From Rhizobium sp. BK602 (GTDB lineage: Bacteria > Pseudomonadota > Alphaproteobacteria > Rhizobiales > Rhizobiaceae), in NCBI RefSeq assembly GCF_014195095.1, contig NZ_JACIBC010000002.1, forward strand, positions 1 through 64,000: a stretch of DNA of 64,000 nt. Reading direction: 5' to 3'. Shown piece after piece: positions 1-8,808 of this stretch. Below the pieces are notes generated by a model that searched no databases, was not told where the DNA came from, and saw nothing but the letters and a program-made list of their open reading frames with translations. The position numbers and the translations under genes were made by a program. The stretch's first letter is position 1, and every line of letters starts with the position of its first letter.

Positions 1-92
1 TATCGATATCCATGACCGAACTCCAAAAGTCAGCCTTGAATCTGATTTGCTCCTTCTTGGAAATCCCAAACCCTTAATTCGTCACCACAGCC

Positions 93-205
93 TAGAGCAT
101 TTCCGTTTTAGATGGAGGCACGGAAATGCTCTATCACTTTGTTTTCACGCAGTTCCGGAGGCAAAACTGCTTCGCACCCTTGCTGGAATTGCTCCAGGTC
201 AGATC
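93..205. repeat. RIME-like mosaic palindrome
   Basis: A perfect 13-bp inverted repeat (TAGAGCATTTCCG at 93-105, complement at 121-133) is followed by a second GGAATTGCTCC-type arm to about 205. The same vocabulary (AGAGC, CGGTTTT or AAAACTG, AATTGC) recurs at 8585, 35336, 48843 and 61006 in this window. It fits the family of rhizobial intergenic mosaic elements. It lies downstream of the SDR gene and its right end slightly overlaps that gene's stop. Bases 1-92 hold no gene that I can see. Confidence 0.7.
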
Positions 206-948
206 GAAGCGCCTCCATCGATAATGATATCCTGGCCTACGACATAGGCGGCGGCACTGGAAGCGAGCCAGATCGCCGCAGTCGCGATTTCATCTGGCCG
301 CGCGACGCGCTTCGACGGATTGGTCGCGGCGATTCGACTGTCACGGGCGGCGCGATCCTCGCCCGGCCGCATGGACATGGTCGTATCGACAGGGCCGGGG
401 CAAAGGCAGTTGATCCTGATGCCATGAGGGATCGCTTCGAGCGCGGCCGTGCGGCTCAGCGAGCTGACTGCTGCCTTGGATGCCGCATAAGCGCCCAGCG
501 ACGGACGTACAAGCTTTGCGCCGATGTTAGAGCCGATATTGATGACCGCGCCGCCACCGCCTGCTTTCATCTTCAGGATTTCGTGCTTCATCGACAGCCA
601 GAGACCAAGCACGTTAACCGAGAAAACGCGCGAAAACTCTTCTGCCTCCATCTCGTCCGTGGTGCCGGAGGCGATCATGCCGGCACAGTTTACCGCAATG
701 TCAAGCTGGCCGATCTCGTTAAAGGCCGCCGAAAGGGCAGCCTCGTCCGTAACGTCCACGGCGAAAATCCTCGCAGTTCCACCAGAGCTGCGGACTACTT
801 CGGCGGTGTCTTCCAACTCGGACCTGCGCCGGCCGATTAGGATGAGGCTGGCTCCCTCAAGCGAAAAAGCGACGGCGATGCCGCGCCCAATCCCGCCGCC
901 GGCACCGGTCACGAGGACGGTCTTGCCGATGAATGCTGCGTTGCCCAT
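199..948 (-). CDS. SDR family oxidoreductase
   Basis: A classical short-chain dehydrogenase/reductase of 249 residues, the usual length. The Rossmann glycine motif VTGAGGGIGRGIA is near residue 13, the NNAG-type motif appears as NCAG, the catalytic Ser lies in NIGSN, and the YAASK motif supplies Tyr and Lys. It should reduce or oxidise a carbonyl/alcohol substrate with NAD(P)H in the cytoplasm; the substrate cannot be read from sequence. A GGAG ribosome site sits just before the ATG. It is divergent from a TetR gene 98 bp away, so that regulator probably controls it. Confidence 0.9.
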   Translation of the reverse strand: MGNAAFIGKTVLVTGAGGGIGRGIAVAFSLEGASLILIGRRRSELEDTAEVVRSSGGTARIFAVDVTDEAALSAAFNEIGQLDIAVNCAGMIASGTTDEMEAEEFSRVFSVNVLGLWLSMKHEILKMKAGGGGAVINIGSNIGAKLVRPSLGAYAASKAAVSSLSRTAALEAIPHGIRINCLCPGPVDTTMSMRPGEDRAARDSRIAATNPSKRVARPDEIATAAIWLASSAAAYVVGQDIIIDGGASI

Positions 949-956
949 AATTGCTC

Positions 957-1033
957 CATTTATGTAATGATCGACACATAATTATGCAATTGGCGAAGCG
1001 TTGTCGAGCGCATTATATGTTGAACGACACAGA
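957..1033. promoter_or_regulatory. Paired direct repeats between SDR and TetR genes
   Basis: Two similar blocks, CATTTATGTAATGATCGACA (from 957) and CATTATATGTTGAACGACAC (from 1011), lie 54 bp apart in the same direction in the divergent promoter region. Shared bases are CATT, ATGT, TGA and CGACACA. Placement and repetition suggest operators for the neighbouring TetR repressor. That assignment is inference. Confidence 0.45.
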
Positions 1034-1046
1034 AAGGGAGCGGCTT

Positions 1047-1655
1047 ATGACCGAGCGTGGGCGTCCGCGGCGCTTCGATAGAGTGGAAGCCTTGGAAAAG
1101 GCCCTGATGGCATTTTGGCATAGAGGCTATGAGGCGACCTCAATGAACGATCTTGTCGTGGCGATGGGAATAAATTCGCCCAGTATCTATGCTGCTTATG
1201 GTTCGAAAGAGGCATTGTTTTCCGAAGCCGTGCAGCATTATCGTTCGCATTACGCAGCGGCTTTGCTTGAGGCGCTAAACGGCGCGCCGGACGCGGCGAC
1301 CGGCCTCTCGGCCATGTTCGAGGCGGCGATCGATCTTTTTACTGGGCCGGATCGTCCGCACGGATGCTTCATTGTCTCGGCGGCGGCTGGGAATGCGCCA
1401 GAGGCCAGCGCAATACAGGAGGAACTTTCCCGGCTTCGTCGCGAGCGAAGCGACGAGATCGCCGCGCGGATACATCGGGATGCAATCGCCGGCCGACTCC
1501 ACTTGGATTTAGAGATCCAAGCTCTGGCGGATCTTTATACGGCGATCCTTCAAGGTATGGCGATCGCTGCACGCGACGGTGTTACGAGAGCAAGATTGTC
1601 CAAACTATATGTTCCGTCGATCACTGCATATCTCACGACCTGTTCCAATCAGTAG
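1047..1655 (+). CDS. TetR/AcrR family regulator
   Basis: About 202 residues with an N-terminal TetR helix-turn-helix (residues roughly 12-58, including ATSMNDLVVAMGINSPSIYAAYG, shortened here to ATSMNDLVVAMGINSP) and a helical C-terminal ligand domain. I chose the ATG at 1047 because AAAGGGAG stands 7 bp before it; an upstream in-frame ATG at 1017 has no such site. It is divergent from the SDR gene and probably represses it and itself. The ligand is unknown. Confidence 0.88.
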   Translation: MTERGRPRRFDRVEALEKALMAFWHRGYEATSMNDLVVAMGINSPSIYAAYGSKEALFSEAVQHYRSHYAAALLEALNGAPDAATGLSAMFEAAIDLFTGPDRPHGCFIVSAAAGNAPEASAIQEELSRLRRERSDEIAARIHRDAIAGRLHLDLEIQALADLYTAILQGMAIAARDGVTRARLSKLYVPSITAYLTTCSNQ

Positions 1656-1785
1656 GAGTGAGAGGATGCGCTCTAGCAATTCCAGAAAAGAGCATGGCGG
1701 ATTTCCGTCCGATGGCACATTCATACGGCAGGCCATGCGATACCCGTCACTATCGTGATTTTCAGCGATCAACCTGTCTTGGCCG

Positions 1786-2220
1786 CTACGCCTTCGGATA
1801 AATCACGCCCTTGCGCAGGATGATATTCCCGTAGAGCCTCGGCTCGCTGGTCTGCACCAGCGCATGCGCCTGCTTCACCCGCTCGTAGAATTCCGCCGGC
1901 AGCAGCGGCACGACCCTGATATCGGGCACATGCCGGGCGCAGACCTCGATCATCTCCGCATGCACCGGATCGACCGCGTCGCGGTCCTGCCGCACGGTCG
2001 CCCGGAAAATCGCCTGCGGCACGAAGTCGTCGATCGGCAGGACGCTGAGCACGGCATCGAGCACCCGCACGACGCCGTGGCCATCGAGGCGGATCAGCCG
2101 GCGGGCATGTTCGAGACCCGGATAATTGCCGTCGACGAGGGCGATCTCGTCGCCGTGGCCCATGGCGCGCAGTGTTGCCAGCAGTTCGGGGCTCAACAGC
2201 GGGTCAATGCCCTTCAGCAT
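1786..2220 (-). CDS. RbsD/FucU family sugar mutarotase
   Basis: A 144-residue protein of the RbsD/FucU family, which interconverts ring forms or anomers of ribose, fucose or related sugars. Family features seen are the MGHGDEIALVDGNYP segment near residue 20 and the C-terminal YGNIILRKGV. A strong AAGGAG site precedes the ATG. Its start overlaps the end of the ROK regulator by 17 bp, so the two are co-transcribed. Beside a fructose transporter, it probably helps supply the right sugar form; the exact sugar is not determined. Confidence 0.85.
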   Translation of the reverse strand: MLKGIDPLLSPELLATLRAMGHGDEIALVDGNYPGLEHARRLIRLDGHGVVRVLDAVLSVLPIDDFVPQAIFRATVRQDRDAVDPVHAEMIEVCARHVPDIRVVPLLPAEFYERVKQAHALVQTSEPRLYGNIILRKGVIYPKA

Positions 2221-3451
2221 GTTCTATCTCCTTGAAGAGGATGTTTTGGTCGATGAGGTAGCGCGCGAAGATCGGCAGGCTGGCGCCGCCGATGGCACGC
2301 GCCTGCGGTCCCACGGCGCCCTCGATGATTTCGGGCATGACGACGCCCTGCAGGTCGAGTTCCGCGGCCGCCTTGGTGGTGGCGCGCACGATCCGTTCGC
2401 GCACCCAGTCCGGAAAGCCGCCATCGATGACGGCGGCGCTGAAATCGATGACCGAGGCGGAGGCGACGATCGCCTGCGCCAGCGCCTTTGCCGTGTCCTG
2501 TATCCAGATTTCCAGCGGCTCGCCGAAATCGATCCAGTTGTCGGCGGAATACCAGAGCGGCCGGGGATCGAAACCATAGTCGCGCAGCAGGTTCTCCAGC
2601 ACGAAGATCGAGGCGATCTCCAATAGCTGCCGGTTCTCGCCATTGCGGCCGCGCACCGGCAGGGGGCCGAGCGCGCCGGCGGTCCCGGTCCGTCCGACGA
2701 AGATCGAGGAGTTCAGCACGATACCGCCGCCGATGAAGGAGCCGATGAAGAAATAGACGAAATCGGGATAATGCGGACCGACGCCGAAGACGAGTTCCGC
2801 GCCGCAGGCGCTGGTGGCATCGTTTTGCATATGCACGGCATAGGGCACGCGCGTCGCGATTTCCGATTGCAGGTCGAAGCCGCGCCAGACATCCATCGCT
2901 CCCTCCGGAGCGCCGACCTCCTCCGCCCAGTTCCAGAGTTCGAACGGGGCGGCGACGCCGAGCCCGGCAAGCCGGGCGCGTTCCTCGCCGCTGAGGCGCG
3001 ATTCCAGCTCCTGGATGCCGGAGGTGACGAAGGACAGGATGTCCTGGGGCAGCGGATAGGGATAGGTCTGATGGAGCTGCATCCGGATCTGCCCGACGAA
3101 GTCCATCAGCACGAGATCGGCGCTGCGCCGGCCGATCTTGACGCCGAAGGACAGCACCGCATCCGGATTGAGCCGCATCGGGATCGACGGCTGCCCGACG
3201 CGGCCGCGCACCGGCTCGCCGCGCGACAGCAGCCCGTCCTTCTCCAGCGCCCGCATGATGACGGAGACCGTCTGCGCCGACAGGCCGCTGCGCCGGGCGA
3301 TATCGGCTTTCGACAGGGCGCCGTGCCGGCGCACCAAGGAGAGCACCAGCCGTTCGTTGTAGGCGCGCACGCGAACCTGATTCGCACCCCCGCTGGGGTC
3401 GAGAATCAAGGGTGATGCCGGCGCATCCGGGTGGTCTTGCAGGGGAGACAT
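2204..3451 (-). CDS. frcR: ROK family regulator of the fructose operon
   Basis: A 415-residue ROK protein with an N-terminal winged helix (ALSKADIARRSGLSAQTVSV, about residues 45-65) and a C-terminal sugar-kinase-like fold. ROK regulators bind a sugar and release DNA. It is divergent from frcB by 252 bp, as known for the fructose locus of Sinorhizobium, which is the ground for the symbol. AAGGAG lies 8 bp before the ATG. The ROK zinc-binding cysteines are not obvious here, so it may be a ROK variant. Regulation is probably by fructose through the palindrome at 3503-3526. Confidence 0.82.
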   Translation of the reverse strand: MSPLQDHPDAPASPLILDPSGGANQVRVRAYNERLVLSLVRRHGALSKADIARRSGLSAQTVSVIMRALEKDGLLSRGEPVRGRVGQPSIPMRLNPDAVLSFGVKIGRRSADLVLMDFVGQIRMQLHQTYPYPLPQDILSFVTSGIQELESRLSGEERARLAGLGVAAPFELWNWAEEVGAPEGAMDVWRGFDLQSEIATRVPYAVHMQNDATSACGAELVFGVGPHYPDFVYFFIGSFIGGGIVLNSSIFVGRTGTAGALGPLPVRGRNGENRQLLEIASIFVLENLLRDYGFDPRPLWYSADNWIDFGEPLEIWIQDTAKALAQAIVASASVIDFSAAVIDGGFPDWVRERIVRATTKAAAELDLQGVVMPEIIEGAVGPQARAIGGASLPIFARYLIDQNILFKEIEHAEGH

Positions 3452-3502
3452 TGGCCCGCTCCTTCCATCATGGCCATGCCCTATTTTTCATCAAAATGCC
3501 AT

Positions 3503-3526
3503 ATCCGATTAATAATTCAATCGGAT
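3503..3526. promoter_or_regulatory. Operator-like palindrome between frcR and frcB
   Basis: ATCCGATT and AATCGGAT form a perfect 8-bp inverted repeat with an 8-bp spacer in an AT-rich stretch. A TTGACA box (3534-3539) follows toward frcB. The site is well placed for FrcR to control both directions. Confidence 0.55.
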
Positions 3527-3703
3527 TTATTTATTGACAGAACGAAATCTTTAGGCTCAGATATAGGCCGTCGAGGACGCAGGCATGGCTTTGGAGGAGG
3601 TCCATTCGGGAAGAAATCCAGTGGACATGGTGCGTTCTAACCGGACTCGAAGTGAGCCGGGACTGCCGGGAGGTCCCGGTCTTTCAAACATTGGGAGGAT
3701 TGA

Positions 3704-4729
3704 ATGAAGAAATCCGTTATTTCCGCAGCATTCGCCGCTCTGGCGATCGGCGTCGCCTTTGCCGCTCCGGCCAAGGCCGCCGGCGTATCCGCCTGCCTGA
3801 TCACCAAGACGGACACCAACCCTTTCTTCGTCAAGATGAAGGAAGGCGCGACCGCCAAGGCCAAGGAACTCGGCGTGACGCTGAAGTCCTATGCCGGCAA
3901 GATCGATGGTGACAGCGAAAGCCAGGTCGCCGCGATCGAAAGCTGCATCGCCGACGGCGCGAAGGGCATTCTGATCACCGCTTCCGACACCAAGGGCATC
4001 GTCTCCACGGTCAAGAAGGCGCGTGACGCCGGCGTGCTGGTCATCGCTCTCGACACGCCGCTGGAGCCGGCCGATGCCGCCGACGCGACCTTTGCCACCG
4101 ACAATCTTCTGGCCGGCAAGCTGATCGGCGAATGGGCCAACAAGACGCTCGGCGACAAGGCCAAGGATGCCCATATCGGCTTCCTCGACCTGACGCCGTC
4201 GCAGCCTTCCGTCGACGTTCTGCGCGACCAGGGCTTCATGATCGGCTTCGGCATCGACCCGAAGGACCCGAACAAGATCGGCGACGAGACCGATTCCCGC
4301 ATCGTCGGTCATGACGTGACCAACGGCAACGAGGAAGGCGGCCGCAAGGCCATGGAAAACCTTCTCCAGAAGGACTCCAGCATCAACGTCATCCACACGA
4401 TCAACGAACCTGCCGCTGTCGGCGCCTACCAGGCGCTCAAGGCCGTCGGTCTGGAAAAGCAGGTGCTGATCGTGTCCGTCGACGGCGGTTGCCCCGGCGT
4501 CAAGTCGGTCAAGGAAGGCGTGATCGGCGCCACCTCGCAGCAGTATCCGCTGATGATGGCTGCCCTCGGCGTCGAGGCGATCAAGAAGTTCGCCGACTCG
4601 GGCGAAAAGCCGAAGCCGACGGAAGGCAAGACCTTCTTCGATACCGGCGTCTCGCTGGTCACCGACAAGCCGGTTTCCGGTCTGAAGTCGATCGACACCA
4701 AGGAAGGCCTCGCGAAGTGCTGGGGCTAA
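3704..4729 (+). CDS. frcB: Fructose ABC transporter, periplasmic binding protein
   Basis: A 341-residue Peripla_BP_4 type sugar-binding protein. It has a Lys-start signal peptide of about 24 residues ending PAKAAG, then the two-lobed binding fold ([14 protein letters not shown] early, [17 protein letters not shown] late). GGGAGG precedes the ATG. It heads the frcB-C-A-K run and should capture fructose, and possibly ribose or mannose as reported for Sinorhizobium FrcB, in the periplasm. A hairpin follows the gene, consistent with higher expression of the binding protein than of the membrane parts. Confidence 0.92.
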   Translation: MKKSVISAAFAALAIGVAFAAPAKAAGVSACLITKTDTNPFFVKMKEGATAKAKELGVTLKSYAGKIDGDSESQVAAIESCIADGAKGILITASDTKGIVSTVKKARDAGVLVIALDTPLEPADAADATFATDNLLAGKLIGEWANKTLGDKAKDAHIGFLDLTPSQPSVDVLRDQGFMIGFGIDPKDPNKIGDETDSRIVGHDVTNGNEEGGRKAMENLLQKDSSINVIHTINEPAAVGAYQALKAVGLEKQVLIVSVDGGCPGVKSVKEGVIGATSQQYPLMMAALGVEAIKKFADSGEKPKPTEGKTFFDTGVSLVTDKPVSGLKSIDTKEGLAKCWG

Positions 4730-4764
4730 GCCTCTCCTGAATGTGATATGATCCCGTCTGAAAG

Positions 4765-4789
4765 CCGCGTCACCTCAAGGGTGGCGCGG
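4765..4789 (+). other. Intercistronic hairpin after frcB
   Basis: CCGCGTCACC, loop TCAAG, GGTGGCGCGG form a 10-bp stem with one G-U type pair. No T run follows, so it is more likely an RNA-stabilising or partial-termination stem between frcB and frcC than a full terminator. Confidence 0.5.
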
Positions 4790-4901
4790 TCCCTTGGGCG
4801 GGAACTACACGGTCGCGATATCAACGCCGGTCGGGTTTGACCCGGTCGGCTTCAACAGCCGGCAGTTTCCGCGTGGTTCGGCGCGGTAGCGGAGGAATAC
4901 A

Positions 4902-5966
4902 ATGTCCGGAGCACAGGAATTCGAGCGTGTTCTCGACGGCAGCGACAAGAACGTTGCCTCGTTCGAACACCGTGATACCTCTCTTCTCAAGCGCGTGCAG
5001 CATTTCCTGCATTCGACCCCGGCCGCAGTGCCGTTGATCGTGCTGGTGCTGGCAATCGCCATTTTCGGCGCCACCATCGGCGGGCGGTTCTTCTCCGCCT
5101 ATACGCTGACGCTGATCCTGCAGCAGATCGCCATCGTCGGCATTCTCGGCGCGGCGCAGACGCTGGTGATCCTGACAGCCGGCATCGATCTTTCGATCGG
5201 GGTGATCATGGTCATCTCCTCCGTCATCATGGGCAATGTCGCGGTCACCTATGGCCTGCCGACGCCGGTCGCCATCATTGCCGGCATGGCCGCGGGCGGT
5301 ATCTGCGGTCTGCTCAACGGTTTCCTCGTCGCCAACATGAAGCTGCCGCCGTTCATCGTGACGCTCGGCACCTGGAACATCGTCATGGCGACGAACTTCA
5401 TCTATTCCGCCAACGAGACGATCCGCGACACCGATGTCGACGAAAAGGCGCCGCTGCTGCATCTGTTCGCCGCGAGCTTCAGGGTCGGCGGCGCGGTGCT
5501 CACCCTTGGCGTCATCGCCATGGTGCTGCTGGTGCTCGGTCTCTGGTATATTCTCAACCACACGGCCTGGGGCCGCCACGTCTATGCGGTCGGTGACGAT
5601 CCGGAAGCGGCAAAGCTCTCCGGCATCCAGACCAAGAAGGTGCTGCTCGCCGTCTATGGCGTCTCGGGCCTGATCGCGGCCTTCGCCGCCTGGGTCTCGA
5701 TCGGCCGCAACGGTTCGGTCTCCCCGTCCTCCGCCGTGACGGACTTCAATCTTCAGGCAATTACCGCGACCGTGATCGGCGGCATCTCGCTCTTCGGCGG
5801 CCGTGGCTCGATCCTCGGCACGCTGTTCGGCGCCATGATCGTCGGCGTCGTCTCCATGGGCCTCAACATGCTCGGGGCCGATCCGCAGTGGAAGGTCCTC
5901 CTGACGGGCGTGCTGATCATCGGCGCCGTCGCGATCGATCAATGGATCAGAAAGGTATCGGCATGA
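4902..5966 (+). CDS. frcC: Fructose ABC transporter, permease
   Basis: A 354-residue BPD_transp_2 (RbsC-like) permease with about eight to ten membrane segments and the family hallmark AQTLVILTAGIDLSIG in the first third. The C-terminal GRGSILGTLFGAMIVG region is also typical. A hydrophilic N-terminal extension of about 40 residues precedes the first membrane segment. The last bases overlap the frcA start (ATGA), so it is translationally coupled. It forms the inner-membrane channel for fructose with FrcA. Confidence 0.92.
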   Translation: MSGAQEFERVLDGSDKNVASFEHRDTSLLKRVQHFLHSTPAAVPLIVLVLAIAIFGATIGGRFFSAYTLTLILQQIAIVGILGAAQTLVILTAGIDLSIGVIMVISSVIMGNVAVTYGLPTPVAIIAGMAAGGICGLLNGFLVANMKLPPFIVTLGTWNIVMATNFIYSANETIRDTDVDEKAPLLHLFAASFRVGGAVLTLGVIAMVLLVLGLWYILNHTAWGRHVYAVGDDPEAAKLSGIQTKKVLLAVYGVSGLIAAFAAWVSIGRNGSVSPSSAVTDFNLQAITATVIGGISLFGGRGSILGTLFGAMIVGVVSMGLNMLGADPQWKVLLTGVLIIGAVAIDQWIRKVSA

Positions 5967-6748
5967 CCACCGGCGAACCCATCCTCACCGCCCGCGGCCT
6001 CGTCAAGCGCTATGGGCGCGTGACCGCGCTCGACAATGCCGATTTCGATCTCTATCCCGGCGAGATCCTCGCCGTGATCGGCGACAACGGCGCCGGCAAG
6101 TCCTCGCTGATCAAGGCGATTTCCGGCGCGGTCGTCCCCGATGAGGGCGAGATCAAGCTGGAAGGCAAGCCGGTTCATTTCCGTTCGCCGATGGAGGCCC
6201 GCGAGGCCGGCATCGAGACGGTGTATCAGAACCTGGCGCTGTCGCCGGCGCTCTCGATCGCCGACAACATGTTCCTCGGCCGCGAGGTGCGCAAGCCTGG
6301 CATCCTCGGCTCCTGGTTCCGCATGCTCGACCGGCCGGCGATGGAAAAGCGCGCCCGCGACAAGTTGACCGAGCTTGGCCTGATGACGATCCAGAACATC
6401 AACCAGGCGGTGGAAACGCTCTCGGGCGGCCAGCGTCAGGGCGTGGCGGTGGCACGCGCCGCAGCCTTCGGTTCCAAGGTCGTGATCATGGACGAGCCGA
6501 CGGCGGCACTTGGTGTTAAAGAAAGCCGCAAGGTGCTGGAACTGATCCTCGACGTGCGCGCCCGTGGCTTGCCGATCGTATTGATCTCGCACAATATGCC
6601 GCATGTCTTCGAGGTGGCGGACCGTATCCACGTCCATCGCCTCGGACGCCGGCTGACCGTGATCAATCCGAAGGAATACACCATGTCCGACGCCGTTGCC
6701 TTCATGACCGGCGCCAAGGCGCCGCCGGCCGAGACCGTCGCCGCATGA
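5963..6748 (+). CDS. frcA: Fructose ABC transporter, ATPase
   Basis: A 261-residue single-domain ABC ATPase. Walker A is GDNGAGKSS near residue 39, the signature is LSGGQRQGVAVARA, and Walker B is VVIMDEPTAA. Many sugar importers of this class have a double ATPase; FrcA is known to have only one, as here. I use the ATG at 5963, which overlaps the frcC stop; a longer reading from upstream would run through frcC. The stop overlaps the frcK start by 4 bp. Confidence 0.93.
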   Translation: MTTGEPILTARGLVKRYGRVTALDNADFDLYPGEILAVIGDNGAGKSSLIKAISGAVVPDEGEIKLEGKPVHFRSPMEAREAGIETVYQNLALSPALSIADNMFLGREVRKPGILGSWFRMLDRPAMEKRARDKLTELGLMTIQNINQAVETLSGGQRQGVAVARAAAFGSKVVIMDEPTAALGVKESRKVLELILDVRARGLPIVLISHNMPHVFEVADRIHVHRLGRRLTVINPKEYTMSDAVAFMTGAKAPPAETVAA

Positions 6749-7377
6749 GCGCATCGCTCGACGATATTGCCGGCGCGATCATCGCGCGCGCCGGCAATGT
6801 AAAGCGTTTCCTGGTGGCCATCGCAGGCCCGCCGGGTGCCGGCAAATCGACCTTGGCCGATAATGTCGCCGAGGCGTTGAAGGCGAGGGGCGAGAGCGCC
6901 GAAGTCCTGCCGATGGACGGCTTCCATATGGACAATGCCGTCCTGATCGAGAAGGGCCTGCTGAAGCGCAAGGGCGTGCCGGAAAGCTTTGACGTCCGTG
7001 CCTTCCTCGATATCGTCAGGGCAGTGCGGGCCGCCGATCAGGAAGTGCTGGTGCCGGTCTTCGACCGCTCGCGCGAGATCGCCATCGCTTCGGCCCGCGT
7101 CGTCTCGCCCGATCACCGCTTCATCGTGATCGAGGGCAACTACCTGCTGCTCAATCAGGGCAAGTGGGCGGAGCTGGAAGGCATGTTCGACTATTCGATC
7201 ATGCTCGCTCCGCCGATCGAGGTTCTGGAGCAGCGGCTGTGGGACCGCTGGAAGGGCTACGACCTCGATGACGCCGCCGCCCACGCCAAGGTCTACGGCA
7301 ATGATCTGCCGAACGGCCGCCTGATCCTGGAAAACCGCCGTCCGGCAGACGCTACCGTCGACATCGTGCAGGGCTGA
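6745..7377 (+). CDS. frcK: P-loop kinase of the fructose operon
   Basis: A 210-residue kinase with the uridine-kinase/pantothenate-kinase fold. The P loop is AGPPGAGKST near residue 28, followed by DGFHMDN and the IEGNYLLL strand. The ATGA overlap with frcA puts it in the operon. The same gene is in the Sinorhizobium frc locus under this name. Its substrate is not established; a separate PfkB fructokinase is at 11454, so FrcK need not be the fructokinase. Confidence 0.85.
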   Translation: MSASLDDIAGAIIARAGNVKRFLVAIAGPPGAGKSTLADNVAEALKARGESAEVLPMDGFHMDNAVLIEKGLLKRKGVPESFDVRAFLDIVRAVRAADQEVLVPVFDRSREIAIASARVVSPDHRFIVIEGNYLLLNQGKWAELEGMFDYSIMLAPPIEVLEQRLWDRWKGYDLDDAAAHAKVYGNDLPNGRLILENRRPADATVDIVQG

Positions 7378-7453
7378 GCCCCCGCATCATTTCCTTGGCA
7401 TCGGCGATTGTTTTACAATGGCGGTTGGTGTTATCGAAGCGCGACACCACAAA

Positions 7454-7498
7454 GCATGAGCCCGAAAAGTGCGAAGCGGTTTTCGGGCGAGATCATGC
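7454..7498. repeat. RIME-like palindrome upstream of pyrC
   Basis: GCATGAGCCCGAAAA and TTTTCGGGCGAGATCATGC face each other around a short AGTGCGAAGCGG-type loop. It is of the same family as the element at 48901-48957. It ends 24 bp before the pyrC ATG, so it may shape the pyrC leader RNA. Confidence 0.65.
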
Positions 7499-7522
7499 AC
7501 CTATTTCCAGAGGTTCGCGCCC

Positions 7523-8563
7523 ATGCAAAAGCTCACCATCCGCCGCCCCGACGATTGGCATCTGCATCTGCGTGACGGCGCCATGCTGGAGGGCGTGATC
7601 GGCGATACCTCCAGGCATTTCGCCCGCGCCATCATCATGCCGAACCTCGTGCCGCCCGTCGTCACCACGGCGGATGCGACCGCCTATCGCGAGCGCATCC
7701 TGAAGGCCCTGCCGTCCGGCGACCGTTTCGAGCCGCTGATGACGCTCTATCTCACCGAAGATACCAGCCCCGACGATCTCGAAGAGGGCAAGAAGAGCGG
7801 TCTCATCACCGCCGTCAAGCTTTATCCGGCCGGCGCGACGACCAATTCCCACGGCGGCGTGCGCAATTTCGACAAGGCGATGCCGGCGCTGGAGCGCATG
7901 GCCAGGATCGGCCTGCCGCTCTGCGTGCACGGCGAAGTGACCACGCCGGAGGTGGATATCTTCGATCGCGAGGCCGTCTTCATCGAGACCGTGCTCGACC
8001 CGTTGCGCCAGCGCCTGCCCGAACTGAAGGTCACCATGGAGCATGTGACCACGGCCGATGGCGTGAATTACATCAAGTCGGCCAAGGCCAATCTCGCCGG
8101 CTCGATCACCACGCATCACCTGATCATCAATCGCAACGCTATCCTCGTCGGCGGCATCCGGCCGCACTATTACTGCCTGCCGGTCGCCAAGCGCGAAAAC
8201 CATCGCCTGGCGCTGCGGGCGGCCGCGACGAGCGGCGATGCCAGGTTCTTCCTCGGCACCGATTCAGCCCCGCATGTCGATCCCCTGAAGGAATGCGCCT
8301 GCGGCTGCGCCGGTATCTATACCTCGATCAACACCATGAGCTGCCTGGCGCATGTCTTCGAACAGGACGGCGCGCTGGACAGGCTCGAGGCTTTCGCCTC
8401 GCTGAACGGCCCGGCCTGGTACGGGCTGGCGCCGAACGAGGAGCGGATCACGCTGGTCCGCCGCCCGGAAGCCGTCACTTTCCCGGCCAAGATCGAGACC
8501 GGCGCGGGTCCCGTTACCGTCTTCGATCCGATGTTCCCGCTGCATTGGGACGTCGAAGGCTGA
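7523..8563 (+). CDS. pyrC: Dihydroorotase
   Basis: Third enzyme of pyrimidine synthesis, closing carbamoyl-aspartate to dihydroorotate. The 346-residue length and sequence fit the class II (E. coli type) enzyme. Zinc ligands are visible in WHLHLRDG near residue 11, in HGE and MEHVT, and in [10 protein letters not shown]; the lysine of [13 protein letters not shown] is the carbamylated bridge. I start at 7523, where [13 protein letters not shown] follows closely and AGAGG lies upstream; 18 further in-frame codons upstream fall in the RIME-like repeat. Confidence 0.95.
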   Translation: MQKLTIRRPDDWHLHLRDGAMLEGVIGDTSRHFARAIIMPNLVPPVVTTADATAYRERILKALPSGDRFEPLMTLYLTEDTSPDDLEEGKKSGLITAVKLYPAGATTNSHGGVRNFDKAMPALERMARIGLPLCVHGEVTTPEVDIFDREAVFIETVLDPLRQRLPELKVTMEHVTTADGVNYIKSAKANLAGSITTHHLIINRNAILVGGIRPHYYCLPVAKRENHRLALRAAATSGDARFFLGTDSAPHVDPLKECACGCAGIYTSINTMSCLAHVFEQDGALDRLEAFASLNGPAWYGLAPNEERITLVRRPEAVTFPAKIETGAGPVTVFDPMFPLHWDVEG

Positions 8564-8584
8564 GACGGCTCTGTCTGGAGAGGT

Positions 8585-8645
8585 TCAGCGTTTGTCGGAA
8601 TCGATGAACCGCTCTATCCTTTTGTTTTGACGTAATTCCGGGCGC
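8585..8645. repeat. Fragment of RIME-like element
   Basis: The string AACCGCTCTATCCTTTTG followed by TTTTGACGTAATTCCGG matches the second arm of the element at 93-205 (CTCTATCACTTTGTTTTCACGCAGTTCCGG). It is a partial copy between pyrC and the diguanylate cyclase gene. The rest of the 8564-8808 gap shows no gene. Confidence 0.5.
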
Positions 8646-8808
8646 CGATAAAGGATGTTTGCAGATCTTGAGGCATTGCAAGTAATGTCTCAATATCTAT
8701 CAATGGATAGATGGCTATTTATTATCTGACGTAACCGATTTGATACCCTTGAAGGGTAGTGTGCCGCCGATCCCCTACGGTGCGGAATGAAACCGTCCAA
8801 GGAGCAGC

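Noticed and set aside
1664..1765. Possible further copy of the mosaic palindrome
   Set aside because: Only short strings (GCTCTAGCAATTCCAG) match; no full inverted repeat is evident.
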